A stretch of DNA of 49,973 bases. It comes from CAZUNB01 sp964622235 (lineage in GTDB: Bacteria; Patescibacteriota; Saccharimonadia; Saccharimonadales; JAGPDM01). The notes under the pieces were generated by a model. The model was not told the DNA's origin. It saw only the letters and a list, made by a program, of their open reading frames with translations, and searched no databases. Positions 32,235 through 41,745 of the stretch are shown piece by piece. The stretch is from contig CAZUNB010000004.1 of the NCBI GenBank assembly GCA_964622235.1, forward strand, positions 1 to 49,973, given 5' to 3'. Each line of letters starts with the position of its first letter. The first letter of the stretch is position 1. Both the position numbers and the translations under genes were made by a program.

Positions 32235-32822
32235 GTGGCAGACACGCCACAAAAAGACGGGCAAGAAGAGATTGTTTTTCAAGGGAAGATGGTTGAGGTT
32301 GTGCATCAGCCTATGAAACATAAAGGCGTAGTGCAAATGTACGAATGGGCACAAAGAGCGCCAGGCGTGCGGATGATAATCCCAAACTATGAGGCCAAAG
32401 AGCTAGTCTTAACTCGTGAATACCGTACTGAATTGGATGCTTTCGATATCCGTTTGCCAGGAGGAAAGGTCTTTAATTCGCTTAAAGAGTGGAATGTACA
32501 CAAGGAGAGTGGCGAAGATATCAAGCCGATTGCTCTTGAGAAAGTTAAAGAAGAAGGTCTGGAAGAGGCTGGCATAGTAATTGATGAGGCTACGCTTCTA
32601 GCTGTTTCAAAAAACGGCGCCATGATGCACTGGGATTTGTTGTATTTTGTGGCGGACAAATGGCATGAGCATAAAGACGGGGCGCAACACCAAGAATTTG
32701 AGCAAGGTGTAACTAGCGTGAAGCGTTATAAATTTGCGGAAGTAGAAAAGCTGCTTCGGGATGGCAGCATCAGCGAGGATCGTTCAGTTGCGGCGCTGCT
32801 TCGCTGGCTCAACGCTCAGTAG
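32235..32822 (+). CDS. Nudix hydrolase, ADP-ribose pyrophosphatase-like
   Basis: 195 aa from a GTG directly after ppa, so the two are coupled. RLPGGKVF is followed, after an insert of about 20 residues, by EKVKEEGLEEAGI, a Nudix box in which EE and Gly replace the usual Arg-Glu-hydrophobic residues, with the metal-binding EE kept. Such proteins hydrolyse nucleotide-sugar or ADP-ribose type diphosphates. The altered box leaves activity uncertain. The 3' end overlaps the convergent DHH gene by 39 bp. Confidence 0.8.
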   Translation: MADTPQKDGQEEIVFQGKMVEVVHQPMKHKGVVQMYEWAQRAPGVRMIIPNYEAKELVLTREYRTELDAFDIRLPGGKVFNSLKEWNVHKESGEDIKPIALEKVKEEGLEEAGIVIDEATLLAVSKNGAMMHWDLLYFVADKWHEHKDGAQHQEFEQGVTSVKRYKFAEVEKLLRDGSISEDRSVAALLRWLNAQ

Positions 32823-33743
32823 TTTATTCCGTTTTTTAAACATCAATTTAAACAGTTCTTTACGCAATGTTAACTCCGGTATTTCTATGTAGCCATCATA
32901 AATTGTACCTTCAACGATTTTATTGACAGCTTTTAATGTTTCAGCATTTCCATATAGTTGATTTATTCCTTCGTTGATCAAAACAACATTAATTAGGTAA
33001 AGCTGGTCTTCTGGATATTGGTTTTTCATTTCAGAAATTATATTGCTTGAATCGTCTTCGGAGAGCTTAAGCCCATGCCAGACTTCCAGTTGCGCCATGC
33101 AGATGGCATTGATGCTTTTTGTGTCGTTAAGTGCAGCTAGCGATATATTTTGTTCAACCTTGCTTTGGTAATCGTGGTAATACTTGCTTATGTAATCTTT
33201 AGGATTTATATCTGTTTTGAGCAGATCGATAACCTCTGAATAGGCGGCTTTGTCTCGATGATTGGTTATTGTTGCGTTGAAGTTTAAGGTATTTGAAACA
33301 ATGCCAAGCGCTAAGAGTTCGTATGATAGTTGGTCGAGATTATCGCTGACACCGAGTCGTTTTATTTCTTCCCAGACCTGACTAGCGCACGAACCTATAA
33401 ATTCGATACGAGCTCGGCTGCCGATAGTGTGCTCCCAGTATTCTTGATAGCCAACATGGTGGTCAATCAAAAAACTAATCCTATTAATATCGGCCAAACT
33501 TGGCAACGATTTCGGATCAGATACATCGACTAACCCGACTTGGTAATCTTTGAAATTAGCTGGAAGGCTATCAGCGAAACGCGGTAAGCGAGCTTTAATA
33601 TCGTCAGTGACTGTAGCGGCTAGTTCCCCTTCGATTATCGGCCAAGTACTGATACCAAGTAAGTTGTAAGCATAGGTGAGTGCATAGATGCAGGCTACAC
33701 CGTCGATATCAACTGCTTGTCGGCCGGTTGTTATGACGAGCAT
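32784..33743 (-). CDS. DHH-family phosphoesterase
   Basis: 319 aa. Metal-binding motifs of the DHH superfamily are visible: DIDGVACIYAL near the N-terminus, GLVDVSDP and FLIDHHVGY, plus GSCASQVWEEI, which resembles the DHHA2-type or manganese pyrophosphatase subgroup. Its substrate could be diphosphate, nucleotide or cyclic dinucleotide breakdown products. The start at 33743 is used because it shares a base with the upstream stop (TAATG); an ATG three codons earlier is possible. It is coupled to the P-loop protein. Confidence 0.82.
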   Translation of the reverse strand: MLVITTGRQAVDIDGVACIYALTYAYNLLGISTWPIIEGELAATVTDDIKARLPRFADSLPANFKDYQVGLVDVSDPKSLPSLADINRISFLIDHHVGYQEYWEHTIGSRARIEFIGSCASQVWEEIKRLGVSDNLDQLSYELLALGIVSNTLNFNATITNHRDKAAYSEVIDLLKTDINPKDYISKYYHDYQSKVEQNISLAALNDTKSINAICMAQLEVWHGLKLSEDDSSNIISEMKNQYPEDQLYLINVVLINEGINQLYGNAETLKAVNKIVEGTIYDGYIEIPELTLRKELFKLMFKKRNKLLSVEPAKQRRN

Positions 33744-34366
33744 TAGTGGCAACTTCTGTGAATTAGCTTAGTTAATGCCTCAGCAGTATCATTCATGAAT
33801 GGCTCAAAGTTTAGTACTAATACATCACTTTCCGGTAAAATGTCCGAAACGCTTTCTTTTAACCGTTTGTATCGTTCTTCACTACGCAGGTCTGGCGCCA
33901 GATCGAGAATACGTTCCTGACGTACCTCTAGCGGCGCATAGATGCAAACAATCAGTGAGTTAGTAGAGTTGACCAAATTTTCTTTGTGATGTATTGATTT
34001 TAAAATACCGTTGTTGGCACTTAAAACGGCTATTTTATCATCGTTCAATTTTTCAAAAGCATAGTATTCGTCTTCCGAATCTGTAGTAGAGCGCATCCAA
34101 GTAATTAAGTGATCATTTGAATCTATTTCTTTTTTATTGAGGAAGTTATTTTCTTCTAAATCATCATTAAGCCTTATCGGTCGGCTAGTCAATCGTTTCG
34201 GGAAACTAAAGCTTGCTATGCCTAGACTACTTTTCAGTTGATTAAACATGTAGGTTTTGCCACTAGCGTGTGGTCCAATTAATACGATATTTTTAATCTT
34301 TTTCTGTAAGTTGCTCTTTACGATAACACCATTAAAATTCGTATCATTATATTGCCAAATATTCAT
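33743..34366 (-). CDS. P-loop nucleotide kinase-like protein (guanylate-kinase-like)
   Basis: 207 aa. Walker A GPHASGKT (about residues 31-38) and TSRPIRLND (about 61), which resembles the nucleotide-binding TSR/TTR-PxR segment of guanylate kinases. Later motifs diverge (IYAPLEVRQERI is a lid-like region). It could be a divergent guanylate kinase or another small-molecule kinase. It is translated just ahead of the DHH gene. Confidence 0.65.
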   Translation of the reverse strand: MNIWQYNDTNFNGVIVKSNLQKKIKNIVLIGPHASGKTYMFNQLKSSLGIASFSFPKRLTSRPIRLNDDLEENNFLNKKEIDSNDHLITWMRSTTDSEDEYYAFEKLNDDKIAVLSANNGILKSIHHKENLVNSTNSLIVCIYAPLEVRQERILDLAPDLRSEERYKRLKESVSDILPESDVLVLNFEPFMNDTAEALTKLIHRSCH

Positions 34367-34417
34367 TAGCTTACTTTACCATATATCATTGACTAATTAT
34401 GAGTGCGATGTCAGTCG

Positions 34418-35613
34418 TTATGCGGCTGTATTGATAACCCTGTATCGACCAGCTAAGTCAGCATCAGCCAAAACATCCTCAACTTCAGCGCTTGGCGCCT
34501 CTATACCAACTAGCGCTGTTCCATTATTTCTTTTTGTTTGCAGCAATTGAGCTGTAGTATTCATTCCAGCATCAGTTAATGGATCGGTCAGACTGCTCAT
34601 AGCGCCCGGTTTATTTCTGTGCAGATAGAGAATTCGAGATTGCTCTGTTGAGGTGAGTGGAAGGTATACACCGGCATAGTTAATGCTTGTACCACCGATG
34701 GTGCCATTTTTATTTAAGCCAGCAAAAACATCCGCAATAAATATGCCTGCTCTTTTTTGGGCTTCGACAGTACTACCAGCAATATGAGGGGTTAGCAGTA
34801 CATCATCTCTTCCTTGGAATCGATGCTCGATGGGGTCACCCCTCTTACTAGGATCTTTGGTATGAACATCTGTTGCATACCCAGCTAATTGATCTGAATC
34901 TAACGCTGCTTCCACGGCACCTAAATCAACACAGGTTTCTCTAGCATTATTGATCAAATATGCTCCTGGCTTCATTAGTGCTATCTCATTTGCACTAATC
35001 ACGCCTTTCATATCTGTATGAATTGTCACAAAATCGCTCTTTGCTAATAATTCATCAAGCTCAGCCTTAGTTTGATTGTTTGGCACACTATGTACGTTCG
35101 GATCGGAAAATAGCACTTTCATGCCCCATGATTCAGCCATTGAACTAACTTCTCGGCCAATACTTCCGAAACCAATAACATCTACAGTTTTACCTAATAG
35201 TTCTTCCCCCGTATCTTTACTCCAAACACCATCACGCATTGATTCGACGTGGCCAAATACCCCTCGAGACAAAGCCATCATTTGTAGGAAAGTCAGTTCA
35301 GCGACAGGCCTAGCATTCTGGCCCTCAGCGTTAAAAACAGGCACAAAAGCCTCTGACGCAGCACTGCTATCTACATGGTTCGTACCTGCATCAAAAACTC
35401 CGACAGCTAGAAGTTTATCGCCTACAGCTTGAAGAAATTCTTTAGGGAGTGGCGGTTTTGAACGAATGCCGACTAATTCTGCGCCGCCTTCAACAAGCTC
35501 GGCCAGTTCCCGCCAATCGTTTGAACCGTCAAACTGCACAACTTCAACATCGACTCTCTCTAAGCTAGCTGCGGCTTCTTCGTGAACAGTGTGTCAAGTA
35601 ATGCGGCCTTCAT
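34418..35613 (-). CDS. D-3-phosphoglycerate-dehydrogenase-like protein, apparent frameshift near 35588
   Basis: The main frame (34418-35587) holds an NAD-binding domain (GFGSIGREVSSMA), catalytic Arg/His segments (NNARETCVDL and LTPHIAGSTVEAQ) and a C-terminal ACT-like domain after YLHRNKPGAMS, as in SerA. The likely true start is the ATG at 35613 (GGAG 8 nt upstream, MKAALLDT), but it is in another frame; joining it to VHEEAAASLERV needs a 1-2 nt change at about 35588-35592. The only start in the main frame, GTG at 35539, would cut about 25 conserved residues. This is either a real frameshift or a sequencing error. The role would be serine synthesis or another 2-hydroxyacid oxidation. Confidence 0.8.
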
Positions 35614-35741
35614 AAGATATCTCCAAGTTTAATTTTTTAACATTGTAACATACTTGTTTATTATTAAACTAGTTGTGCTAAAAATAATTGCAATGATTTG
35701 ATACGCTGTTACAATAATGACTATATAAATGAGGAAATCCG

Positions 35742-36755
35742 ATGGGAAAAACACGAGTAGCGATTAATGGTTTTGGGCGAATTGGACGAGCGGCATTTAA
35801 GATTGCTTTTGACAGAGATGATATCGAAATAGTTGTTTTGAACGACTTAACTGACAATAAGACTCTGGCGCATCTGCTGAAATATGACTCAGTTTACGGC
35901 AAGTATGGACATGAAGTAACTTCTGATGAGTCAGGAATTACCGTTAACGGTCAGAGAATTGAAATTCTGGCTGAGCCAAATCCGAGCAAGTTGCCATGGG
36001 CTGATAAGCAAATCGACATTGTTATCGAATCAACTGGACGTTTTAACGATCCTGCGGCTGCTAAGCAGCATATAGAGGCGGGCGCAAAACGAGTTATCTT
36101 GAGTGCTCCTGCTAAAGGCGAAGGTGCAACGACTGTTGTGCTTGGTGTTAATAACGAGGTACTCGTTACTGATAATGAAATTATCAGTAACGCAAGCTGT
36201 ACTACTAACTGCATCACACCACCAGCAACTGTTATCGAAAGTAATTTTGGCATCGAAAAGGTAATGATGACGACAATCCATAGCTATACCGCTAGCCAAA
36301 ATCTTTTAGATGGTCCCCACAAGGACCTTCGTGAAGCTCGGGCTGCAGGATTAAATATGGTTCCTACTTCTACTGGGGCTACCAAAGCTGCTGGTCTGGC
36401 GCTACCAGCACTTCTAGGAATTTTTAACGGTATGTCAGTTCGTGTACCAACACCAGTTGGCTCGATGAGCGACTTCACTTTCTTATTGAAGAAAGATGTT
36501 ACGGTCGAAGAAGTGAACAATGCATTTAAGACAGCTGCTCAACAACCAATATACCAAGGAATTTTAGAAGTTACTGAAGACCCAATTGTAAGCAGCGATG
36601 TTATTGGTAATAGCCATAGCTCGATTGTTGATCTTGGCCTTACCCAGGTAGTCGGCGGTAATATGGTTAAAGTCGTCGTTTGGTATGACAATGAATGGGG
36701 CTACAGTAATCGATTGGTTGAGCTAGTCGCACAAGTTGGCTCTCGACTTTCTTAA
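35742..36755 (+). CDS. gap: Glyceraldehyde-3-phosphate dehydrogenase
   Basis: 337 aa, standard length. NAD-binding NGFGRIGR at the N-terminus, catalytic SCTTNC (about residues 152-157, Cys153-like), HSYTASQ with the catalytic His, and WYDNEWGYS near the C-terminus. NDLTDN after the second strand fits NAD rather than NADP use. It oxidises glyceraldehyde-3-phosphate in lower glycolysis. GAGGAAAT supports the start. It heads the carbon-metabolism cluster. Confidence 0.97.
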   Translation: MGKTRVAINGFGRIGRAAFKIAFDRDDIEIVVLNDLTDNKTLAHLLKYDSVYGKYGHEVTSDESGITVNGQRIEILAEPNPSKLPWADKQIDIVIESTGRFNDPAAAKQHIEAGAKRVILSAPAKGEGATTVVLGVNNEVLVTDNEIISNASCTTNCITPPATVIESNFGIEKVMMTTIHSYTASQNLLDGPHKDLREARAAGLNMVPTSTGATKAAGLALPALLGIFNGMSVRVPTPVGSMSDFTFLLKKDVTVEEVNNAFKTAAQQPIYQGILEVTEDPIVSSDVIGNSHSSIVDLGLTQVVGGNMVKVVVWYDNEWGYSNRLVELVAQVGSRLS

Positions 36756-36817
36756 ATAGCTAATGCTATAATTAAAAATACAGTTTTTAAAAAACAAAAA
36801 AAACAAAAAGGATTTAA

Positions 36818-36922
36818 ATGTTAGAACAAATCGAACCGGTCTATCAAAAGCCCGCCATTTCTGAGGTTGCAAAAAGTTTTTTGCGAACTTTTAGAATTCG
36901 TCGTGATATCATAGAACTATGA
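36818..36922 (+). CDS. 34-aa small ORF coupled to rpiB
   Basis: AAGGA lies 6 nt before the ATG, and the TGA stop overlaps the rpiB ATG in an ATGA junction. The peptide (MLEQIEPVYQKPAISEVAKS then RTFRIRR) has a basic second half. It could be a real small protein or a translated leader that delivers ribosomes to rpiB, which has no ribosome-binding site of its own. Confidence 0.45.
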   Translation: MLEQIEPVYQKPAISEVAKSFLRTFRIRRDIIEL

Positions 36923-37415
36923 AGCTATTTTTTGGTGCTGATCACGCGGGTTTCGAATTAAAAAATCTATTGCGTGATTATGCTATTGAATTAGGCTATG
37001 AAGTTGAAGACCTTGGTGCTCATGAATTTGATAACGATGATAATTATCCAGACTTTATCTTGCCAGTCGCTCGTGCAGTCGCCAAAAATTCTGATTCACT
37101 AGGAGTGATTCTAGGTGGTTCTGGACAAGGAGAGGCTATGGCCGCAAATCGAATCCCAGGTATCCGTGCTACCACTTTCTATGGTCCGCAATTGCCAGTC
37201 CAGGCTGNNNNNNNNNNGGTCGACTGAGCGAAGATGATCTCGAGATGGTTCGATTGAGTCGTTCTCATAATGCTGCTAACGTTTTATCGATCGCTGGACG
37301 TTTTGTTGCTCCTGACACTGCTAAAAAAGCTTTAAAGCTTTGGCTTGGAGCTGAAACAGGGGTCAAACCAAGATATCAAGCGCGAATTGATCAAGTAGAA
37401 CAGGAGACCACATAA
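36919..37415 (+). CDS. rpiB: Ribose-5-phosphate isomerase B (interrupted by scaffold gap)
   Basis: GADHAGFELK at the N-terminus, DNYPDF, and GGSGQGEAMAANR (the phosphate and active-site loop) identify RpiB/LacAB. After the 10-N gap (37208-37217) RLSEDDLEMVRLSRSHNAAN and SIAGRFV continue the family, but in a shifted frame, so the true gap is not 10 nt. The whole gene would be about 165 aa. It interconverts ribose-5-phosphate and ribulose-5-phosphate. The stop shares a base with the rpe start (TAATG). Confidence 0.92.
37208..37217. other. Scaffold gap (10 N) in rpiB
   Basis: Ten N within rpiB. The coding frames on the two sides differ, so the gap length is only a placeholder and the apparent stop at 37225-37227 is an artefact. 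Confidence 0.95.
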
Positions 37416-38041
37416 TGGCGGTTATTTGTCCGACCCTTTTGGCCTATAACACAGAAGAATACAAGCAGGCGGTTGAACGTGTCGCATTCGCACCACGGGT
37501 CCAGGTTGACCTCATGGACGGTGTGTTCGCGCCGACTAAAAGCATCGGTATCGGTGATGTATATTGGAATGAAAATCAAATTGCCGATATACATTTGATG
37601 TACAAACAGCCCACAGGTCATATCGATGCATTGATAGCTTTAAAGCCAAAAACAATAATTTTACATGCCGAGAGTGATGGCGATATCGAGTCGCTGCTTT
37701 TAAAAGTTAAATCATCGGGGATTTCCGCTGGGCTTTGTGTCCTGCCAGAAACTTCAGTTGAATCAGTTAAAGGTATCATCAAACAAATTGAACATCTGCT
37801 AATTTTTGGAGGAAAACTCGGTTACAACGGTGGCAAGGCTGATCTTTCTCAACTCGAAAAGGCTGGTCTAGCAAAAGCTATTAATCCCGATATAGAAATT
37901 GGTTGGGACGGCGGTGCTAATATTGAAAATGCACGCGAAATGCAGCTAAAGGGTGTCGACGTTATAAATGTCGGCGGCGGTATCCATGCACAACCAAACC
38001 CAGAAGTTGCTTACCGAAACATACTCGCTAGCGTTCAGTAG
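37415..38041 (+). CDS. rpe: Ribulose-phosphate 3-epimerase-like protein
   Basis: 208 aa TIM-barrel. VDLMDGVF (metal-binding Asp), DIHLMYKQP (His), and the phosphate loop INVGGGI with WDGGAN are the Rpe signatures, though the protein is divergent (HLMYKQP in place of HLMV-P). It would interconvert ribulose-5- and xylulose-5-phosphate, and it directly follows rpiB with an overlapping stop and start. The AEC transporter begins 2 nt after it. Confidence 0.85.
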   Translation: MAVICPTLLAYNTEEYKQAVERVAFAPRVQVDLMDGVFAPTKSIGIGDVYWNENQIADIHLMYKQPTGHIDALIALKPKTIILHAESDGDIESLLLKVKSSGISAGLCVLPETSVESVKGIIKQIEHLLIFGGKLGYNGGKADLSQLEKAGLAKAINPDIEIGWDGGANIENAREMQLKGVDVINVGGGIHAQPNPEVAYRNILASVQ

Positions 38042-38043
38042 CT

Positions 38044-38937
38044 ATGATTTTTCTTAGTATCTTGGCAGTTATTCTGACCATTTTTGCAGGTTATTTTTTA
38101 CGTATCATGAAGATAGTTGAAGCTGATTTTGGTAAGAAGCTACTATTAATTAGTTTTTACATTACCGCTCCAGCATTATTTCTCAGAACACTGAGCGTGG
38201 TTGAACTGAATGCTAGTAGTGGCATTTATTTGATTATTTTACTAACAGCTATTGTTTTGAGTACGATGCTCGGTTGGATGATAACCAGGCTGCTAAAGAT
38301 AAAGGATAGAAAACGTGCAGGCAGCATAGTGTTGGCGTCATCAATTATGAATACTGGTTTTGTGCTTCCCTTTGCTCAGAGCGCTTTCGGTGAACAAGGT
38401 GTCGCGGTCGTAGCTCTTGGTAACTTAGTAGTTGCTACATCTACGTTTAGTATTGGGTATATTATTGCCGCGGGTTATGGTGATAAGACTAAAAATTTAA
38501 AAAAAATAATCCTAAAACCCTTAAATGCACCACCACTTGTAGCAATTATTATTGCTCTAGTGATAAATTTCCTAAATGTAGATATTTCGATATTGCACCC
38601 TATACTTGATTTTATTGGTCAACCAACTGGGTTTATTGGTGCTTTGGCGCTAGGGATTTTAGTCAAATTTAAAAATTATAAATTAGAAATTTTACTTCCA
38701 ATGCTTGCGAGATACAGCGTCGGGTTAATCTTAGTTGTTTTGTTGCTATATTATATTGATATGCAGAATATTGAAAAGTCTATTCTTACGGCATCATTAT
38801 TATCTCCTCTAGGTTTTAACACAGTAACGTTGTCGTCTCTTGAGGGTCTCGATGTTGAATATAATGCAACGGCGCTCTCAGCATCGCTGTTGGTTGGTAC
38901 GATTGCGGTGTCGTGTGCAATCCTTTTTCTAGGTTAA
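38044..38937 (+). CDS. Auxin-efflux-carrier (AEC) family transporter
   Basis: 297 aa, about ten hydrophobic helices in two halves, with the AEC-type break SSIMNTGFVLPFAQ in the middle of the first half and LSSLEGLDVEYNA near the end. The family carries organic acids and similar anions. It follows rpe by 2 nt, so it may move a metabolite tied to the sugar-phosphate genes (inference). Confidence 0.85.
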   Translation: MIFLSILAVILTIFAGYFLRIMKIVEADFGKKLLLISFYITAPALFLRTLSVVELNASSGIYLIILLTAIVLSTMLGWMITRLLKIKDRKRAGSIVLASSIMNTGFVLPFAQSAFGEQGVAVVALGNLVVATSTFSIGYIIAAGYGDKTKNLKKIILKPLNAPPLVAIIIALVINFLNVDISILHPILDFIGQPTGFIGALALGILVKFKNYKLEILLPMLARYSVGLILVVLLLYYIDMQNIEKSILTASLLSPLGFNTVTLSSLEGLDVEYNATALSASLLVGTIAVSCAILFLG

Positions 38938-39063
38938 TGCAATTACGCCAAGAAATGATTATCAATGTTAGTTTTAATGTAGCACCACGATGGATCTGTT
39001 TTAGTATCGAGATTAATACTAAGTTTTAAGTAAACAAAAGAGCTTATGGTAGAATGGTTTTAA

Positions 39064-39927
39064 ATGAGTATGATAAAAATAACAGATATCGATGCGCTAG
39101 AAGATAAGGCTAACGAGGTTCGCCAAGACATCATTCACATGCTACTGCATGCTGGCTCAGGTCATTCAGCTGGTAGTCTTGGTATGGCCGATGTATTTAC
39201 TGCTTTATATTTCAATGTACTGAATCATGACCCTAAAAACCCCGACTGGATAGATCGTGACCGTGTAGTTTTGAGTAACGGACATATTGCACCAGTTCTA
39301 TATACTGTAATGGCTAATTCAGGTTACTTCAATAAAAAAGAACTGCTTAGTCTCCGCCAATTCGGAAGTCGATTACAGGGTCATCCTGAAAGAATCTTAC
39401 TGCCTGGACTTGAAACTACTAGTGGCCCGCTCGGTGAAGGTCTTAGCCAGGCGTGCGGCATGTCGTATGGCCTGTTAATGCAGCATCGTAACCGTCAATT
39501 TGTTTACTGCTTGATGGGTGATGGCGAGATCAATGAGGGCAACGTCTGGGAGGCGGCAATGTTTGCTGGCAAGAATAAATTATCTAATCTAACGGCAATT
39601 ATCGACCGAAATAACATCCAAATTGATGGCGCGACTGAAGATGTTATGCCGCTAGAAGATCTCGAAATGAAATGGAAAGCTTTTGGTTGGCATGTCATTA
39701 CTATCGACGGGAACAATATAAGCGCTGTAATTGACGCGATGCAAATGGCGAAAGCCGTAGTTGATAAACCTGTTATGATTCTTGCTTACACGATCCCAGG
39801 AAAAGGGGTAGATTTTATGGAGTATGATTTCACTTGGCATGGTAAGCCACCCGATAAAAAACAAGCTAAAGAGGCCCTGCATCAATTACGCACGTTAAAT
39901 GGAAAAATTAGTAGCGAGCATCAATAA
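39064..39927 (+). CDS. Transketolase, N-terminal subunit
   Basis: 287 aa. GSGHSAGSLG, HIAPVLYTV, TSGPLGEGLSQACG and GDGEINEGNVWEA are the thiamine-diphosphate-binding half of a split transketolase, including the GDG...N metal motif. With its partner (40713) it transfers two-carbon units between pentose, triose and hexose phosphates. A TAGAAT extended -10 (TGG before it) lies just upstream. The partner gene is separated by a membrane-protein gene of 777 bp. Confidence 0.95.
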   Translation: MSMIKITDIDALEDKANEVRQDIIHMLLHAGSGHSAGSLGMADVFTALYFNVLNHDPKNPDWIDRDRVVLSNGHIAPVLYTVMANSGYFNKKELLSLRQFGSRLQGHPERILLPGLETTSGPLGEGLSQACGMSYGLLMQHRNRQFVYCLMGDGEINEGNVWEAAMFAGKNKLSNLTAIIDRNNIQIDGATEDVMPLEDLEMKWKAFGWHVITIDGNNISAVIDAMQMAKAVVDKPVMILAYTIPGKGVDFMEYDFTWHGKPPDKKQAKEALHQLRTLNGKISSEHQ

Positions 39928-39936
39928 GGAAACAAT

Positions 39937-40713
39937 ATGGACCCCAATAAACCAACCTACCAGTTCGATAATAATTCTCAGCCATCTGCGGGAGGTTCGC
40001 CACCACCAAGAAAGAAGATGTCTAAAGGTCTTATAATTGGATTAATCGTTGGGGGTAGCATCTTAGCGCTGATTGCTATTGGGGCTATTTTTTTTATAGT
40101 ATCTGGCAAAAAATCAAATTCAGATACAGACATTACAACTACAAATAATGACGATACGAAAAAATCCGATTTAAAGAAAGATTTATTACCGGAAGAAAAT
40201 TTTGATCCATCAAAAGCTAAAGAGATTATTGCTGCTAGTGTTGAGCTGAGAACCGATAGCAATTGGTCGTTTGACATTCGTGACCAAGGGGGTGTAAATC
40301 GAATCGTTAATAAAAACTCACAATGTAAAATTACTTCTAAGTCTAATAGTGCTTTCAGCCAAGATGCGTCTGCGCAAGACAATAGTACTGACCTCCTTGA
40401 GAGTCGAGTTGAAGAGATTAAAAATTCAGTAACAAGATATAGGCTGTCTGACGTCGACCGTTTACAGTTAGTAACTAATAGTAATACGGGTGGTGCAACA
40501 GTTCCTGACGCAGTCGATTTTATCGGCAAAGAAACGCGCTATGATGACACTGATGATATCCGACGTGTTACGCAGGTCTACGCACGCCAAATAGGAAAAT
40601 TTGCGGTCTTCGTCGAGGTAACTTGTCCTACGGAACCAGCTTGGGACAGCCACGCAAAAGAGAACGTAAGTCAAGCAAAACAAAGCATAGTCCAAATCCA
40701 GGTGGAAGAATAA
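39937..40713 (+). CDS. Single-pass membrane protein between transketolase halves
   Basis: 258 aa. A Pro/Gln/Asn-rich cytoplasmic start (SQPSAGGSPPPRKK), a transmembrane helix at about residues 31-53 and an acidic, Ser/Asp-rich linker (DTDITTTNNDDTKK), then an extracytoplasmic domain of ~165 residues with two Cys. It is similar in layout to the protein at 27085-27756. It begins 9 nt after the first transketolase gene and ends sharing a base with the second (TAATG), so all three are translated together. The function is unknown. Confidence 0.65.
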   Translation: MDPNKPTYQFDNNSQPSAGGSPPPRKKMSKGLIIGLIVGGSILALIAIGAIFFIVSGKKSNSDTDITTTNNDDTKKSDLKKDLLPEENFDPSKAKEIIAASVELRTDSNWSFDIRDQGGVNRIVNKNSQCKITSKSNSAFSQDASAQDNSTDLLESRVEEIKNSVTRYRLSDVDRLQLVTNSNTGGATVPDAVDFIGKETRYDDTDDIRRVTQVYARQIGKFAVFVEVTCPTEPAWDSHAKENVSQAKQSIVQIQVEE

Positions 40714-41684
40714 TGGCAGACAACTATTTAATTAATGATTTAGTAAATGCAAAGATTGATGGCTTGCGTGCTGGTTTTGGTAAAGGCTTAGTATTGGCAG
40801 CTAAAAAGCATGATAAGATTCTTGCCCTATGTGCTGACTTAACCGAATCAACCAAAATGGATTTATTCGCAAATGAGTTCCCTGAACGATTTATTCAAGT
40901 TGGTATCGCAGAGCAAAATTTAGCCGCACTAGCGAGTGGACTGGCTTCGATGGGTTACATCCCATTTACTAGTAGTTATGCAGCATTTCACCCAGGTCGG
41001 AGCTGGGAGCAAATAAAAACGACTATCTGTATGAATGAACAAAATGTAAAAATAATAGGTTCACATGCTGGTGTTTCTGTTGGACCTGATGGTGCTACGC
41101 ATCAGATGTTTGAGGATATTGCGATTATGCGCACAATGCCTGGTATGACAATAATTTGTCCAGGTGATGCCATCGAAGCTGAAAAAGCTACTATGGCGAT
41201 GGCCGAAGATGATCGACCGAACTACCTTCGTTTAGCTCGTGCATCGACACCAGTTTTTACTACCGAAAAAACTCCATTTAAAATTGGACGTGCCTACCGT
41301 TACCGTAATGGTACAGATATCAGCCTACTTGGAACCGGAACAATGACATATCACGTATTACTGGCAGCAGAAAAACTTGCAAAAGAGGGTATTGAAGCGG
41401 ATGTTATCCACGTCCCTACGATTAAACCACTCGATGCTGCCACAATAGTTGGTAGTGCTGAGAGGACAGGTGCGGTTGTAACGGCTGAAGAAGGGCAGAT
41501 TAAAGGTGGTCTTGGCGGAGCAGTGGCCGAACTTTTATCCGAAGAGAGACCAACGCTTATGGGTAGAATCGGAATCAACGACCACTATGGACAATCTGGT
41601 GATCCTGAGGATTTGATGAAGGCCTTTAAGCTTTCCGCTGATGATATATATAAAAAAGCCATCGCTATACTCAAGAATAAGTAG
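40713..41684 (+). CDS. Transketolase, C-terminal subunit
   Basis: 323 aa from the ATG at 40713, which overlaps the upstream stop; a longer reading frame from 40623 would overlap the membrane gene by 90 bp and is not supported. LTESTKM, FIQVGIAEQNLAALASG (catalytic Glu of the thiamine activation), SHAGVSVGPDGATHQ and a C-terminal transketolase domain are present. It completes the enzyme with the 39064 subunit. Confidence 0.95.
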   Translation: MADNYLINDLVNAKIDGLRAGFGKGLVLAAKKHDKILALCADLTESTKMDLFANEFPERFIQVGIAEQNLAALASGLASMGYIPFTSSYAAFHPGRSWEQIKTTICMNEQNVKIIGSHAGVSVGPDGATHQMFEDIAIMRTMPGMTIICPGDAIEAEKATMAMAEDDRPNYLRLARASTPVFTTEKTPFKIGRAYRYRNGTDISLLGTGTMTYHVLLAAEKLAKEGIEADVIHVPTIKPLDAATIVGSAERTGAVVTAEEGQIKGGLGGAVAELLSEERPTLMGRIGINDHYGQSGDPEDLMKAFKLSADDIYKKAIAILKNK

Positions 41685-41745
41685 TAGAGCTTACCAATCT
41701 ATGTCTTTTCGTTTATAATAGAATTAACGTAAGAGGGAAATATAT

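Noticed and set aside
40623..40712. Longer N-terminus for the second transketolase subunit
   Set aside because: The extra 30 residues do not look like transketolase and overlap the membrane-protein gene. The TAATG start at 40713 gives the expected length.
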